The translations under genes and the position numbers were made by a program. Shown one piece after another: positions 8,658 to 19,900 of a DNA stretch of 64,000 nt. The stretch is from SXXZ01 sp041177965 (GTDB lineage Bacteria > Verrucomicrobiota > Verrucomicrobiia > Limisphaerales > UBA9464). Positions within the stretch are counted from its first letter, which is position 1. The number at the start of each line of letters is the position of its first letter. The notes under the pieces are model-generated. The model did no database searches, was not told the DNA's origin, and saw only the letters and a program-made list of their open reading frames with translations. The stretch spans positions 1-64,000 of the forward strand of contig JBEGWF010000175.1 of the NCBI GenBank assembly GCA_041177965.1, written 5' to 3'.

Positions 8658-8846
8658 CGGACCGCGAAGTTCTCAAAACAGCCGATGCGTTGTAAAGCCG
8701 GTGAGCCGGGCGTTGGACCGGCCGATCGCCCGGTCTGGCGCCCCGGAAGACTCGAAAGATGCCCAAAGACTCAGGGGTCCGGGTCTTGAAGGAAGAGGGC
8801 TTTTGAAATGGTGCCTTGGAGGAACGGACCCGAAGACGGGTGCACC

Positions 8847-9236
8847 TCAGGAGTAGGAACTCCAGGCCGATCGAACCACCGGAGCGTAGGATCGGACCTG
8901 GCGCAGTTGCCGGCTGGATCGGTCCAACTCGGCCTTCTCGGCCAGGGCCCGCCCCCGGATTTCCGAGAGGCTCTCCTCGTTGCGGTGCTCGAGGTCGATC
9001 AGCGACGAGACTTCGCGGCGCAATTGCGCCTCCACCGCGGACCAGTCGCCCCCGGATCGCACCAGTTCCGCCCGCGCCGCCTGCGTGCCCCGGATGATCC
9101 GGTCCTGCAGCTCCAGCTTGGCGTTCTGGCAGGAATTCACCCGTGGCCAATCGGCGCACCGGATGGCCTCGCCCTCACGCATCGTCCAATCGCGCCATTC
9201 ATGGTAGGTCTGGAGGAGGTCATGATGGGCGCTCAT
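8847..9236 (-). CDS. Putative flagellar export chaperone (FliT/FlgN-like)
   Basis: A 129-residue, almost entirely helical protein with heptad-like spacing (LEHRNEESLSEIRGRALAEK) and a C-terminal tail ending VVRSAWSSYS. It lacks membrane segments or enzyme motifs. It is the last gene of the fliD-GT-lipoprotein-flgM-fliS run, 73 bases after fliS. Size, helicity and position fit FliT or FlgN, chaperones that bind FliD or the hook-filament junction proteins before export. Sequence identity alone would not prove this; the call rests mostly on context. Confidence 0.6.
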   Translation of the reverse strand: MSAHHDLLQTYHEWRDWTMREGEAIRCADWPRVNSCQNAKLELQDRIIRGTQAARAELVRSGGDWSAVEAQLRREVSSLIDLEHRNEESLSEIRGRALAEKAELDRSSRQLRQVRSYAPVVRSAWSSYS

Positions 9237-9309
9237 GGTGGGCTGCGATTCGGGCGGGACCGGTGTGGGTGCGGTGGGATCGACGGTGGGTTGGGGTCGC
9301 TGGTCGGGC

Positions 9310-9747
9310 TCAGGCGGCCTGCAATTGCAATTCGGCGTGCCGGTCGACCGACCGTTGACTGCCGTTGGCGAGCATCTCCGCCCAGGCGTCCCGGATGACC
9401 GTCAGCAGGCGGACCACCAATTGGATGCCGGACGGATCCTTCTTGAGGTTGCTCTGCGACAGTTGCAGGTCGTAGTAGTTGTACAGGCGCCGCATGGTGA
9501 GAGCGAACTCGCCTCCCTTCTCCAGATTGAGGGAGACGTTCAATTCACGGATGATCTCCTGGGCCTTCAGGATGTTGTTGTTGATCGCGAGGTTGGAGTC
9601 GAGCGGGTCGTCGAGCTCGAAACCGACCAGCGCCTTGTCGAGGAAACGCAGGGCTCCATCGAACAACATCAGGACCAGTTGGCCCGGGGTGGCGGTCTTG
9701 GTGGCCACCTGACGGTACGATTGCCAGGGATTGGCGGTGTGTCTCAT
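9310..9747 (-). CDS. fliS: Flagellin export chaperone FliS
   Basis: A 145-residue four-helix FliS protein, which binds the C-terminus of flagellin in the cytoplasm and prevents premature polymerisation. The N-terminal segment NPWQSYRQVATKTATPGQL and the following LVLMLFDGALRFLDKAL are diagnostic. NNILKAQEIIRELNVSLN and LRRLYNYYDLQL-type spacing (here MRRLYNYYDLQLSQSNL) complete the core. The C-terminal tail (SQRSVDRHAELQLQAA) is variable. It is flanked by the FliT/FlgN-like and FlgM-like genes. Confidence 0.95.
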   Translation of the reverse strand: MRHTANPWQSYRQVATKTATPGQLVLMLFDGALRFLDKALVGFELDDPLDSNLAINNNILKAQEIIRELNVSLNLEKGGEFALTMRRLYNYYDLQLSQSNLKKDPSGIQLVVRLLTVIRDAWAEMLANGSQRSVDRHAELQLQAA

Positions 9748-9813
9748 GGATGAAGAGCGGGTGGTATGGGTGGACGGGGTTCGATGGGTCGGCGCGACCG
9801 GAGGGGCCGGGCC

Positions 9814-10086
9814 TCAGAGGGCCATGGGGCCCTGCATCTTGACCGCCAGCAGGTCGGAGAGCTGCCGGATGGTCTTGGCGGGAGGGTATTCGATCTGCTC
9901 GGCGAGTTCCCGGGCGCGCTGCACGCGCTCGGGACGGCTGCTGGGCAGGTTGTCGAGGGCTCCCCTGAGGGCGTCGGTCTGGGAGAAGTCCTGCCCGTCA
10001 GTGGGCGCGGCCGGGTTCTCCCGTCGCGTGATGTTGCGCTGAAGCTTCGACACCGGTTCGAAGGCGCCTGTGCGTTGGATGTCCAT
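9814..10086 (-). CDS. Small FlgM-like protein (putative anti-sigma-28 factor)
   Basis: A 90-residue protein. Its opening, MDIQRTGAFEPVSKLQ, resembles the FlgM pattern M-x-I-x-RT-x(5)-PVS-x(2)-Q. The C-terminal half, RPERVQRARELAEQIEYPPA followed by KTIRQLSDLLA, matches the FlgM sigma-binding helices in spacing (arginine/valine helix, Y, then I-x-x-x-LL). The middle is polar and probably disordered, as in FlgM. It lies between fliS and the lipoprotein gene in the flagellar cluster. Identity is weak, so another small flagellar protein remains possible. Confidence 0.5.
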   Translation of the reverse strand: MDIQRTGAFEPVSKLQRNITRRENPAAPTDGQDFSQTDALRGALDNLPSSRPERVQRARELAEQIEYPPAKTIRQLSDLLAVKMQGPMAL

Positions 10087-10183
10087 GGTTTCTCACTTTC
10101 TAGGCAGGCGTGGATGATTCCTGTTATCCCCCAAGGATCAGCCACACCCGTTGAATCGGCGGGCCATGGAAAAACTTGAGGAC

Positions 10184-10852
10184 TCATCGCGCAGGCAGGG
10201 TTTGCCAGGCGGCCGTGGCGGTGTAGCGCGCGAACCGCGAGGGCGAGCGCAGGTCGGCCTGCGGGTCGGCCAGTTCCGAGGCGCCGGTGTGGTGGCTCTT
10301 GAAGTAGTCGCGCGCAGAGCGGGCCACCTCGGCCTGCGAGGCGTCGAAGGTCTCGTCGAGCGACCAGAGTGTCCGACCCTGATCGGCGGTCACCAACCGC
10401 AGTTCCCATCCGATGGAGACCGGGGGAAAGGGGCGGTAGCTGGAGATCTGCACGAACATCACGCCATCGGCGGAGTGGGCCGACTGGATGCGGGTCAGGA
10501 GGTCGGACGGAAGCGATTCCGCCGCCGAGAAGGCGTCCTTGCCGAAACCGCGTCGCAGTTCCTCTCGGGTGGCGCGCACGACCTCGAACCGGTGGGTCTT
10601 GCGGAGTTCCTCCTCGAGGATCTGGGACAGTTGGTTGCGATGGTCCAGCGTGGCGAGGTCCGGTGTCGAAACGGTGATCGGCATCAGCACCACGCGCTGG
10701 AGGTCTCCGGGCAGCGTCTCGACGGCCCGGTAGACGTTCTTGATTTCGAATCTGGCCCCCAGTTCGGGAAGGGTGGGTTTCGGGTTCTGGCAGCCCGCCA
10801 GGAGGAGTCCGAGGGCCAGAAGCCCGACTCGGTTCGCGGTCGATGGTTTCAT
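10184..10852 (-). CDS. Outer-membrane lipoprotein of unknown function in the flagellar cluster
   Basis: A 222-residue protein with a clear lipoprotein signal: a charged start, hydrophobic LLALGLLLAG, and the lipobox LLAGC with Cys21. The mature part (VVLMPITVSTPDLATLD, LEEELRKTHRFEVVRATREE, ADGVMFVQISSYRPFPPVSI) has the alternating layout of lipoproteins that compute an assembly domain such as CsgG/GNA1162/FlgP relatives. Lys2-Pro3 then Asn-Pro after the Cys lack an Asp at +2, so outer-membrane retention is the default prediction. It lies 50 bases after the giant glycosyltransferase. A flagellar basal-body or envelope role is inferred from position only. Confidence 0.75.
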   Translation of the reverse strand: MKPSTANRVGLLALGLLLAGCQNPKPTLPELGARFEIKNVYRAVETLPGDLQRVVLMPITVSTPDLATLDHRNQLSQILEEELRKTHRFEVVRATREELRRGFGKDAFSAAESLPSDLLTRIQSAHSADGVMFVQISSYRPFPPVSIGWELRLVTADQGRTLWSLDETFDASQAEVARSARDYFKSHHTGASELADPQADLRSPSRFARYTATAAWQTLPAR

Positions 10853-10902
10853 GGAATGGGGCGTGTCATCGGATGACGGTCGTCTTCAAGCGTCCGATCC
10901 GG

Positions 10903-13900
10903 TCAATGGTCCAAGCCGGACTCGGCGACCACCTGCTCGATCAGTCCGGCGGCCGAGGGCAGGGCGACGCGCAGTTCGGCCAATCGTCGGTGCAGGGTGC
11001 GGACCCAGTCTTCGAGCCCCAGTTCGACCGCCTGCCGGTATCGGCGCAGGACGTCCTGGCTCACGGCCCGCTCGCGGTCGGGCGGCACAGCCGTGAGGGG
11101 TTCTCCGGCGAACAGTCTGCAGAGGATCAGGCCGCTGGCCGTCGTCGCCTCTGAGCCGGGACCCTGCCCGATCCAGAGCGGTAGCGCCTCCTGCACCTGT
11201 CCCGCGAGGAGCAGGGCCTCGGCGCGCTGCCGTCGGAGGGTGGCGTGGTCCGGCAGGTGCCGGAGGGCTTCACGGGTCCAGTCGAGCGCGAACTCCAACG
11301 TCTCGCTCTGCCGCAGCGACAGCCCCGCTCCCGCCTCCCAGACCTTGGCCTGGGCGGGATCGGCCTGGATGCCCTCGTTCAGCACCGTCAGAGCGGGAAC
11401 GACCCGGCCCTCCTCGGCGAGGAACAGGGCCAACTCCACCCGGGCCGCCTCGTTCGCCGGGTCGTCACGGAGGGCCTGCTCGTAGCCGACCCCCGCCTCG
11501 GTCTTGCGCCCGAGTTTGCGCAGGGCGTGGGCCATGCAGTGGGCCGGGGTTCCGCTGCGGATGTCCGGATGGATGGGGGTCAAGGCCGGTTTTCCGCGCA
11601 GCTCGAGGCACTGCTTCAGATGGCTGGCGCAGGGCTCCCACTGCTTCAGCGCCGAATGCGCCAGACTCAGCATGAAATGATGGGACGCCGTCCGGTCCTT
11701 CGGCAGGATGGCCCGGTCGTGGAACAGCCCGACGACCTCCTCATGCCTATGGAGCGTCATCAGGTGCGAGGCGTATTGCGTGAGCAGCACCTCCCTCAGT
11801 TCCGGGGGGGTCTCGGCGAAGGGGCGTCGCAGCATCGCTTCGTAGGATTGCCGGTAGTAGCCGATGCCATGGCTCCGCTGCCCCGATCGCCACAACTCCA
11901 GGCCCAGATTCATGAGCAGGTTGACGTCGTTCGGATGTTCCTCGTTGGCCAGTTCCAGGAGTCGGAGATTGCGCTGGACCTTGTCGCGGCTTTGGACCAC
12001 CTCGGCCTGATAGCCGTGGTGGACGAGTTGGGCGTCCCCGAAGCGGTTCTCCATCGACCAATTCTCGCGGTTGATCTCGAGGCTGGCGTACACCTGTTCA
12101 TGGATCCGGCTCACATAGAACTGCCGGGGAGCGTTCCGGAACAACCGCGGCACCTGGCTCACGCCTTCGCCCTCGCGACCGACATCGACCAGTGGCAGGC
12201 GGTAGGCGATGGCGTCGGCCTGGAGCAGCAGGGCCCTCAGCGCGTCGTGGTGCTCGCGGGACACCTCCTCGTCGGCGTCGAGGATGAGGATCCAGTCGCC
12301 GCGGGCGTGCATCAGGGCCGCGTTTCGGGCCGCGCTGAAGTCGTTGTCCCAGGCCCTGAAGTGGACCTCGGCCCCGTGGGACCGGGCGATCTCGACCGTC
12401 CGGTCGGTGGAGCCGGTGTCGACCAGCACGATCTGGTCGGCCAGCCCGCGGATCGAGGACAGGCATCCGTCGATGAACCGCTCCTCGTTCTTGGCGATCA
12501 GACACACCGTCAGTCGAGGAGGTTGCCCTTCGCGGAAGGGCGGCTCGGGCAGGTCGACCGTCGGTTTGTCGGGCCCGCCGGGAATGCCCGAGAGTTGGCG
12601 TTTGGCCGGCTTCCAATTCGGTGTCAGGGCCACGGCCTTCCTGGCGCAGCGGCGCGCGAGGGCGCGTTGGCCCACGCCCGCGGCGACCTCGCTGAGGAAC
12701 ACCCAGCCTTCCGGATGGAAGGGACGTTCCCCGATGGCGAGCGAGCCAAGCCTCCAGGCCTCGGCCGCATCCCCGGCCTGCAGCGCCTTCTTCGCCGCCA
12801 TCAGGTCGCCGAGCAGGGCGGCCTCGGGCAGGGTGATGGCCTTGCCGGCCGCGGGTTTCGCCTGCCCGGTCCGGGTATCGATCCGGGCGGCGAGGGCCCG
12901 CGCCAGACGGGCCGCCGTCTGCGCGGCATGCTCCCAGGTCCAGTGTGCGGCCACATGTTCGGCACCCCGGCGGGCACGTTCGCGCCAACGGGGAGACTGA
13001 CCGACGGCTTCCAACATCGCCTGCCTCAGGGCCTGCGGATCGGGGCTCATCCACCAACCGCGGTGGTCGAGCCGCATGCCGCCGACCTCGGTGCCGATGA
13101 ACTCCCGCGTGGCCGGGATGCGGTGAACGAACTCGTCGGTGGCGAAGTCGTCGGTCGATCCGCCTCCGGTGCATATCACCGGCAGCGCGCAGGCCATCGC
13201 CTCGAGGACCGGGAGTCCGAAGCCCTCGCCCCGGTAGGGGTGCACGAGGCAGTCGCAGGCCGTGTACAGTCCGGCCACCTCGCGCTCGGTGAGGTCCTGG
13301 TCGATGTACACGATCTCCGGGCCGGACGGATCTCTTTGCGCGGCCTGGATCCGCTCATGGAGGGTCTGCCCCTGATAGGCCGACCTGCCACCGAAGTCCT
13401 TGATCACCAGGCAGACGTCGTCGAAGTGCCGGAACGTCTTGAGGTAGGTGTCCAGCAACAGGTCGGCCCCCTTGCGCGGAATGGTTCCCCCCACGAAGAG
13501 GAATTTGAACCGTTTGCCGCTGGCGATCGGGGTCGGTGCGGCTCCGGGATGGTGGACCGCCGCGTTGTAACCATTGGGCAGCACCCGGAGCTTCTCGGCA
13601 GGGATGCCGGCCTGCAGGTAGAGGCCCCGCACGTAGCGGCTGGGGCACCAGATCTCATCGACCCCCTGGGCCTTCTCGGCCCATTCGGCCGGGACGGATC
13701 CGTACTCCCAGGGCTGGATCAGCACCCAGGCGCCGCGCTCGGGGCGCTTCCAGTCGGGGGGCCAGTGGTGGCGGACGGTGACCCGCGTGTTGGCCGGTGA
13801 GCGGCGCTGGACCTTCTGCGCCCATCCCTTGAGTTCCTGCGGGACGGCTCCGGCGGCCGATTCCCCGTGCGAGACGGCGACCGCCCGCACGCCGGGCTCC

Positions 13901-16900
13901 TGTTGCAGGTGTTGAACGAGGGATCGGTTCACGTGCGAGAGCGAGCCCAGGTCCAGGAAGGACCCCTCGAACGCCAGGGTGAGCGCCGTCTGCGCGGTCG
14001 TGTGCCCCGAGGGTCCGGCGGTGTCCGCGGCGGTGAGGCCATGGATGTCGGTCGCGGTCACCGCCGGCAACTGGGGTGAGATCAGCGAGCGCTCGATGGC
14101 CTGCAATCGCCGGACGACCTGCTCGGTCACCGCCTCGCGACTGTAATGGCGGTCCATGTGGGCGCGCGCGGTCCTGCCTTTGGCCTTGGCCTCCTCCGGT
14201 TGGTCGAACACCCGGCGCATCAGGGTGCGAAGGTGTGATTCCGAGGGGTTGGCCCACCGGTGCCCCTTGTAGTGCCAGAGTTCGGGCTCCAGCCCCCGGG
14301 CTTCGACCAGCTCGTAGTCGAGCAGGTAGCTGTTCTCGGCCGACATGAACTCCGTGTTCGCGCTCCAGTTCGTGGCGATGACCGGTCGTTCCATCAGCAT
14401 CGCCTCGTGCTGCGGGCGTCCCCATCCCTCGCCCCGGCTGGGAGCCACGTAGCAATCGCAGGCCAGGTAAAGGCCGGGCAATTCATCGCTGGGCACCTGT
14501 TGGGCGATCAGCTCGATCCGGGGCAGTTCCTTGCCCTCCAGCCCGAGGGTCGCGGTGAAGTCGCTGATCCTGCGGCGGATCTCCTCGGTAGGATCTCCGT
14601 CGGGTTTCGAGACGAGGTAGGTGCGCAACCAGAGGCAGACGTCGTCCTGGGCCGAGAACTCGCGGAGATACGCGGCGATCAGGACGTCCCAGCCCTTGCG
14701 GGAGGACCACTCGAAGATCGACAGGAAGTTGAAACGGGCCCGTCCGGGCAATGGGTAGGCGGTGTGCCGGGCGGGATCGAAGAATCGGGCATCCACCGCC
14801 TCCGGCATCAGCACCAGTTTCGATCGTTCCACCCCGCTGGCCGCGAAGGTCTCGAGATTGAAGCGGGAGGGCACCCATACTTCATTCATCCGATTGCACG
14901 CCGCTACCCAGTCGGGCGCGATACGGTCGGTCTCGAACATGGTGCGGCCGACCAGGTAGTCGGCATCCGCGGGCCGGGTAAAGAAACCGGCGGGACCGTG
15001 GGAGATGACGATGCCCCCTTGCAGTGAGCCGAAGCGGTCCCGCATCCGGAACAGGCTCTCACGGTCCTCGGCCGCGAGTCCTCGTACGAACACCTCCGAG
15101 TATATGGAGGAGTTGTGGTGGATCCCCAGGGTGAATCTACCCTCCAGCGGCAGCACGAAATTGATCGCCTCGCTCGCGTAGCCGCTCGGATTGAAGAACG
15201 GAGCTGCCCAGCGGACGGGCAAGCCGAGGCACTCCGCAGGCCGGGGGGTGGTCTCGGAAGATGCAGGGGCGGATCGGATCGGCCTTCGGGCGGTGCGCGA
15301 AGCCAGGGCGGATTCGAGCCGGTGGGCCAGATCCTCGGATGAGAACTCCGCCTCGATCCTTTGCCGGGCGGCATGGCCGAGGCTTCTGCAGAGTTCCCGG
15401 TCCTGATGCAGGCGGATCAGGTGATCGGCGAACTGCTCCGCCGTGTCCACGATGTAGCCGTTCACCCCGTGCTCGATCGGGGAGCTTCCTGCCACGTTCC
15501 TGAGCGCGATGACCGGGACTCCGTGGGCCATAGCCTCGACGATCTTGACCTGCATCCCGGTGCCGCCGATCAGGGGGCAGATGGCGTACCCGGCGTCGGC
15601 GTAGATGGTTTTCAGATCGGGGACGAAACCCAGCAATTCGACACCCGGAACGGACTTCAGGACCCTGCAGGCATCGCCGACCACCCTCAGTCGGAAATCC
15701 GGGATGACCGCTTGCACCCGGGGAAGCACCCTTTCCAGGAAATAGAGGTGACCCTGGATGTTGAAGGGGTTGGTGAAGATCACGAAGACCGGTGGGCCGT
15801 CGTAACGATTGTCGATGGCGACGCTGTCATGGGCCATCGGCAACCACACCGGATTGCTGTCGGGCGCGTTGGATCGGATCGATGCGGTCTCGATGTTCGA
15901 GATCGCGGTGACCAGGTCGAAGCCAGAGTATCGGCGGAATTCCTCCGGATCGACCGACAGCCCGAGACGCTGGTTGAACCGCTCGTCCAGGAAATCGGCG
16001 GAGACCGATCCTTGACCGTAGGGTCCCTGTCCCAACCGACGCCAAGCGGCACCGGCCATCGACGCACTGAGGCTTACCAGATCGTGCATCTCGAGGACAC
16101 GCAGACAGCCGTCCAATTCTGGAATCTCCGCCAACCCCGAACAATAGGCGTAATTCACAAGCACGAGGTCCGGCACCGTCTCGCGTGCCGCCTTCCGGAA
16201 GAATGCGACCAGATCCGGCGGCGTGTGCATGTTCCAGAAATCCCCCGCCTGTTGCCTGCGGGCGACGAACTCGCGATCGGATCCTGTGGCTCGGTGGATT
16301 CGCGTCCGGATGCCAAAGGTTCTGGCCAACCCGATCATGCTTTCCTCGGACCAGGGCTGATCCGTGAACAGGTCGCTGCTCACCAGGGTGACTTCATATC
16401 CGAGCGACCTCAGCGCGACCAACAGGCTGAGGCATCGGCGATGTGCTCCGGAACGGGGCGGAAACAGATTCGAGTGGAAATACGCGAGGGCGTGTTTGGT
16501 CCTGGATTCCTCATGGACGATGGTCGTCCGAGTCAGCGGAGCGCCTTCCGAGCCGCTCGTCAGGTACGTATCGAGGGTCTTCTTGATGCGCTCCAGCCCC
16601 TGCGTTTCTTCGAGTCCGACCCCGAAATCCAGCCACCCGCGCCCTCGGGCGAATCGTGCGCAGATCGAATAGGCTGCTTTGAGGGCCTCGCTTCCCGAAA
16701 GTTTCCTCCCGTCGACCGTGATGGAGATCGGAAGGGTGCCGTCCGGGATCTCCAGTCGGCGGATGATGCCCATCAGCTCCGGGATCCTCGGTTCCAGTTG
16801 TGCCACCCATTCGGAGCAATGGCGGAACTCGGGAGGAATGATCGAGAACGCGGAATCACCCTGTTGTTCGAAGAATCGTCGAAGGGACCGCCCTTCGCGA

Positions 16901-19900
16901 TAGAGGCGTCGAAAGGTCCCCGGAAAATCAGGGCTTCGGACCAGATGACTGAACACCTCCGGGTGGTATTGCACCCGCAACGGGATTCTCCGATTGAGTC
17001 GGAACGCCAGTTCCATGTCCTCGTACCCGAAACGGTATTCGGGATCGTACTGCCCGTGGCGGAAGAGCGCCCGCTTGCATGACGAGGTGCCGCCGTAGAA
17101 CCGGGTGAATCCATGCCAGACCCCCGGCTCGGGAAATCCGATGACCCCGTTTCCGGCATCGAAGGTCCACTCGAGCATCGGGGTGACGGGCAGTGATGGA
17201 GAGGGTAGGACCCGCGCCAGGAGGATGTCTGTTTCCGCGGGGTGCTTCCGATGGAAGTCCACGCAACCCTGGAGGTATTCCGGATCCGGGACATCGTCGT
17301 CATCGTGCAGTGCCAGCCAGGGAGCCGATGCGAGCGCGATGGCCTGGTTGCGGGCCGCCGCGAGGCCGGAATTGGACTGGTAGTGGTAGCGAATCCGGAG
17401 CTTGTCGCCGAAGGAGTCGGCCACCGACCTGACGGGGGGCTCGGATCCATCATCGACGATGACGACCTCGAACAGGTTTGCAGCCAGCGACTGCGCCGAG
17501 AATCCACGGAGACATCTCTCAAGCAGTTCCGGACGGTTGTAGGTGGGCAAAACCACGGAGATCAGCGGAGTGTGACCCGGGGTCGGGGTCGGGCTCCCGG
17601 CATTCGTCTGGGAAGGATTCGAGGCCGATTGCGAAGCGTCTTGCTGTCCCGATGCCCGGCTCGGGACGCGACCGGCATCCGACGCGTCCCCGGGGTCCGC
17701 CTGGCGGACCGGGGCCGTGTTCAAACGGATCTCAAGCTCACGGACGATGACATCGAGGTCCGGATGCGCCGGCCCGAGGCCTTGGGCTCGCCGGTAGTGT
17801 TCGAAGGCCGTCTGGATTTCGTTGCGTTCGAGCGCCTGCAATCCCTCCTCGATCGCCGCCTCCTGCGCGGGTGTCAGCGTCACGGAGGGGGCGCACCGTT
17901 TCTCGATCTGGTCGATGCGGGCCGCCAGCTCGCCGTCATCTGGAGCGATCGCGAGGGCGTTCCGGAACACCTCGAGAGCTGTGGGAAGATCTCCGAGGTT
18001 CACCAGGCATTCAGCGAGGATCACCATGCCGTCGGTGTTCCTGCGTTGGACCGAAAGCAGTTCCTGACAGGTCCTTGCGCAATCCAACCAGCGTTGCTGC
18101 TTGAAGAGGACGTGTGCCAGCAGAGCAAGAGCGTCAGGGCCTCTTGGATCGAGGGCCAGTGCTTGTCGGGCGAGGGATTCGGCCTCGGTCAGTTTGGAGA
18201 ACTGGGAAATCGGCGGTTTCGGTGCGGTTGCCAAATCCTGAACGGGCGCCGGCTGAGGCTGACCGGCTTTCGATGTGTCGGCGACCCATCCATCGATCTG
18301 GTTCGACCAAAGCGTCTCGATCGGGGTCCTGTTCCCGGTGGGGTGGGTATGGGGTCTCCGCCAATCCTTCAACAACCGGTCCGGGCCGTCACCGGCCACG
18401 ACCATCAATGTCTTTCGTGCCTCATCCGCGTTGTTGCTTCGTGTGATGCCGGCCCATTGGACTGTGAACCCGTGGTGTTCCAAAAGAACCACGAATTCGT
18501 CCAACGCCCATTCCCGTGTGTGTGCCGGATTGGGAGGGGGACCCGAATGCGAGACTCCGTGGGTCAAGTCCCGCTCAGGCGTCGAGATGACCACCGCTTT
18601 GGCTTGTCGCGACAATGACTGGAGATTTGCAAGGAGAGCCGATGGATCCATCAGGTGCTCGATCACATCGGAGCAGATGATGACAGAGTCACGCACCCGC
18701 TCATCAGGCAAGGGCCAGAGATCGGGGTGCTCCAGGTCGACATGGACCCAGGATGTGGCCGGATGTTCCCGCCTGCACCAATCGAGGTTTGGACCGTAGT
18801 CGACTCCGATGATCCGAAACTGTCCTGCCAAGGCCATGAGCTTCTCCGCACGGCCGCATCCGATGTCGATCAGCGTTCCCGCTCCCAAATCGCGGGCGAT
18901 GTTCGCAGCCACGGGATAGACATCCGGTTGCCAAATCAGACCGCTGCGGTGTTCCGGCGAGTCCACATAGTAGACGGGCTTGGGTCGGCTGACGTAGCCC
19001 GTTGGCAACCCATGGTTTTCGAGATGAATCGATGTGTGATCGTATCTCAAGTGACTCCGTTTTCGGAGTGATCCCTCCAGAACGATCTGACCGGTGCCGT
19101 AACCGTGGCTCAGTGAAACATCAAAATATTCCGACACCAATTCCAGCCACCAAGCCGATGGTTTGACCGTCAAATGGAGGTTTTCGCCGTTGGGGCCGAG
19201 CAACCCGCTGGGACGGGTGGAAACCGAGAGAAAAATCCCACTGCACAGTCGGGCAGCCTCCCGGATCACAAGCCTGATGTCGCATTCGGTCAGATGCTCG
19301 AGAACATCCACCGACACAAAAAGATCGTGCTTTTGTTTTTCAACAAACAATCCGATCGCGTTGTCCTGGATCTTTCTGCTGCACTGGATCTTTAAGAATG
19401 CCGCCTGGGATACCTCGAATGCGGTGACCCGATTTCCTGAACGTTCGAGGGCGCGGGCCAAATCACCATTGCCTGCACCGAATTCGAGGATTTTTTTGTT
19501 CGTGAATGAGCGTTTGAGGTAATGGACGAGGTGGAGCCCGACGTTCTCGTTGTATTCCGTGTGATTGGTGTGGCAAAAGTCGTAGAGCAGTTGATAGGGG
19601 TAGGTGCTTCCGATGACGTAGCTTTTGCTTAGGCTGCATAGAACTCCGAACTCCGTGGCTGAGTGGGTCGTGCCGTGAACGTTGTTCGTCCAGTAATGAG
19701 GCGTCTTGAATCCGTTGAATCCGAAGTAATCCGCTTCGATGCCCAGATGATTCAGCAGGAGTGCAAGCGCTAGGCCGGTGGAGGGGTTGTTGATCTCTCC
19801 AGCCAAGTCGTGGATGTCGACATTGGCACAGATGATTTTGCTTCGTGATCGGCTTTCGAATTGATCGACGTATCCCGATTCCCGAGCCGCCCTCGTGAAC

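Noticed and set aside
8658..8846. Thiamine (THI-box) riboswitch before thiG
   Set aside because: No CUGAGA-type core or paired helices of the riboswitch are visible in the 189 bases.
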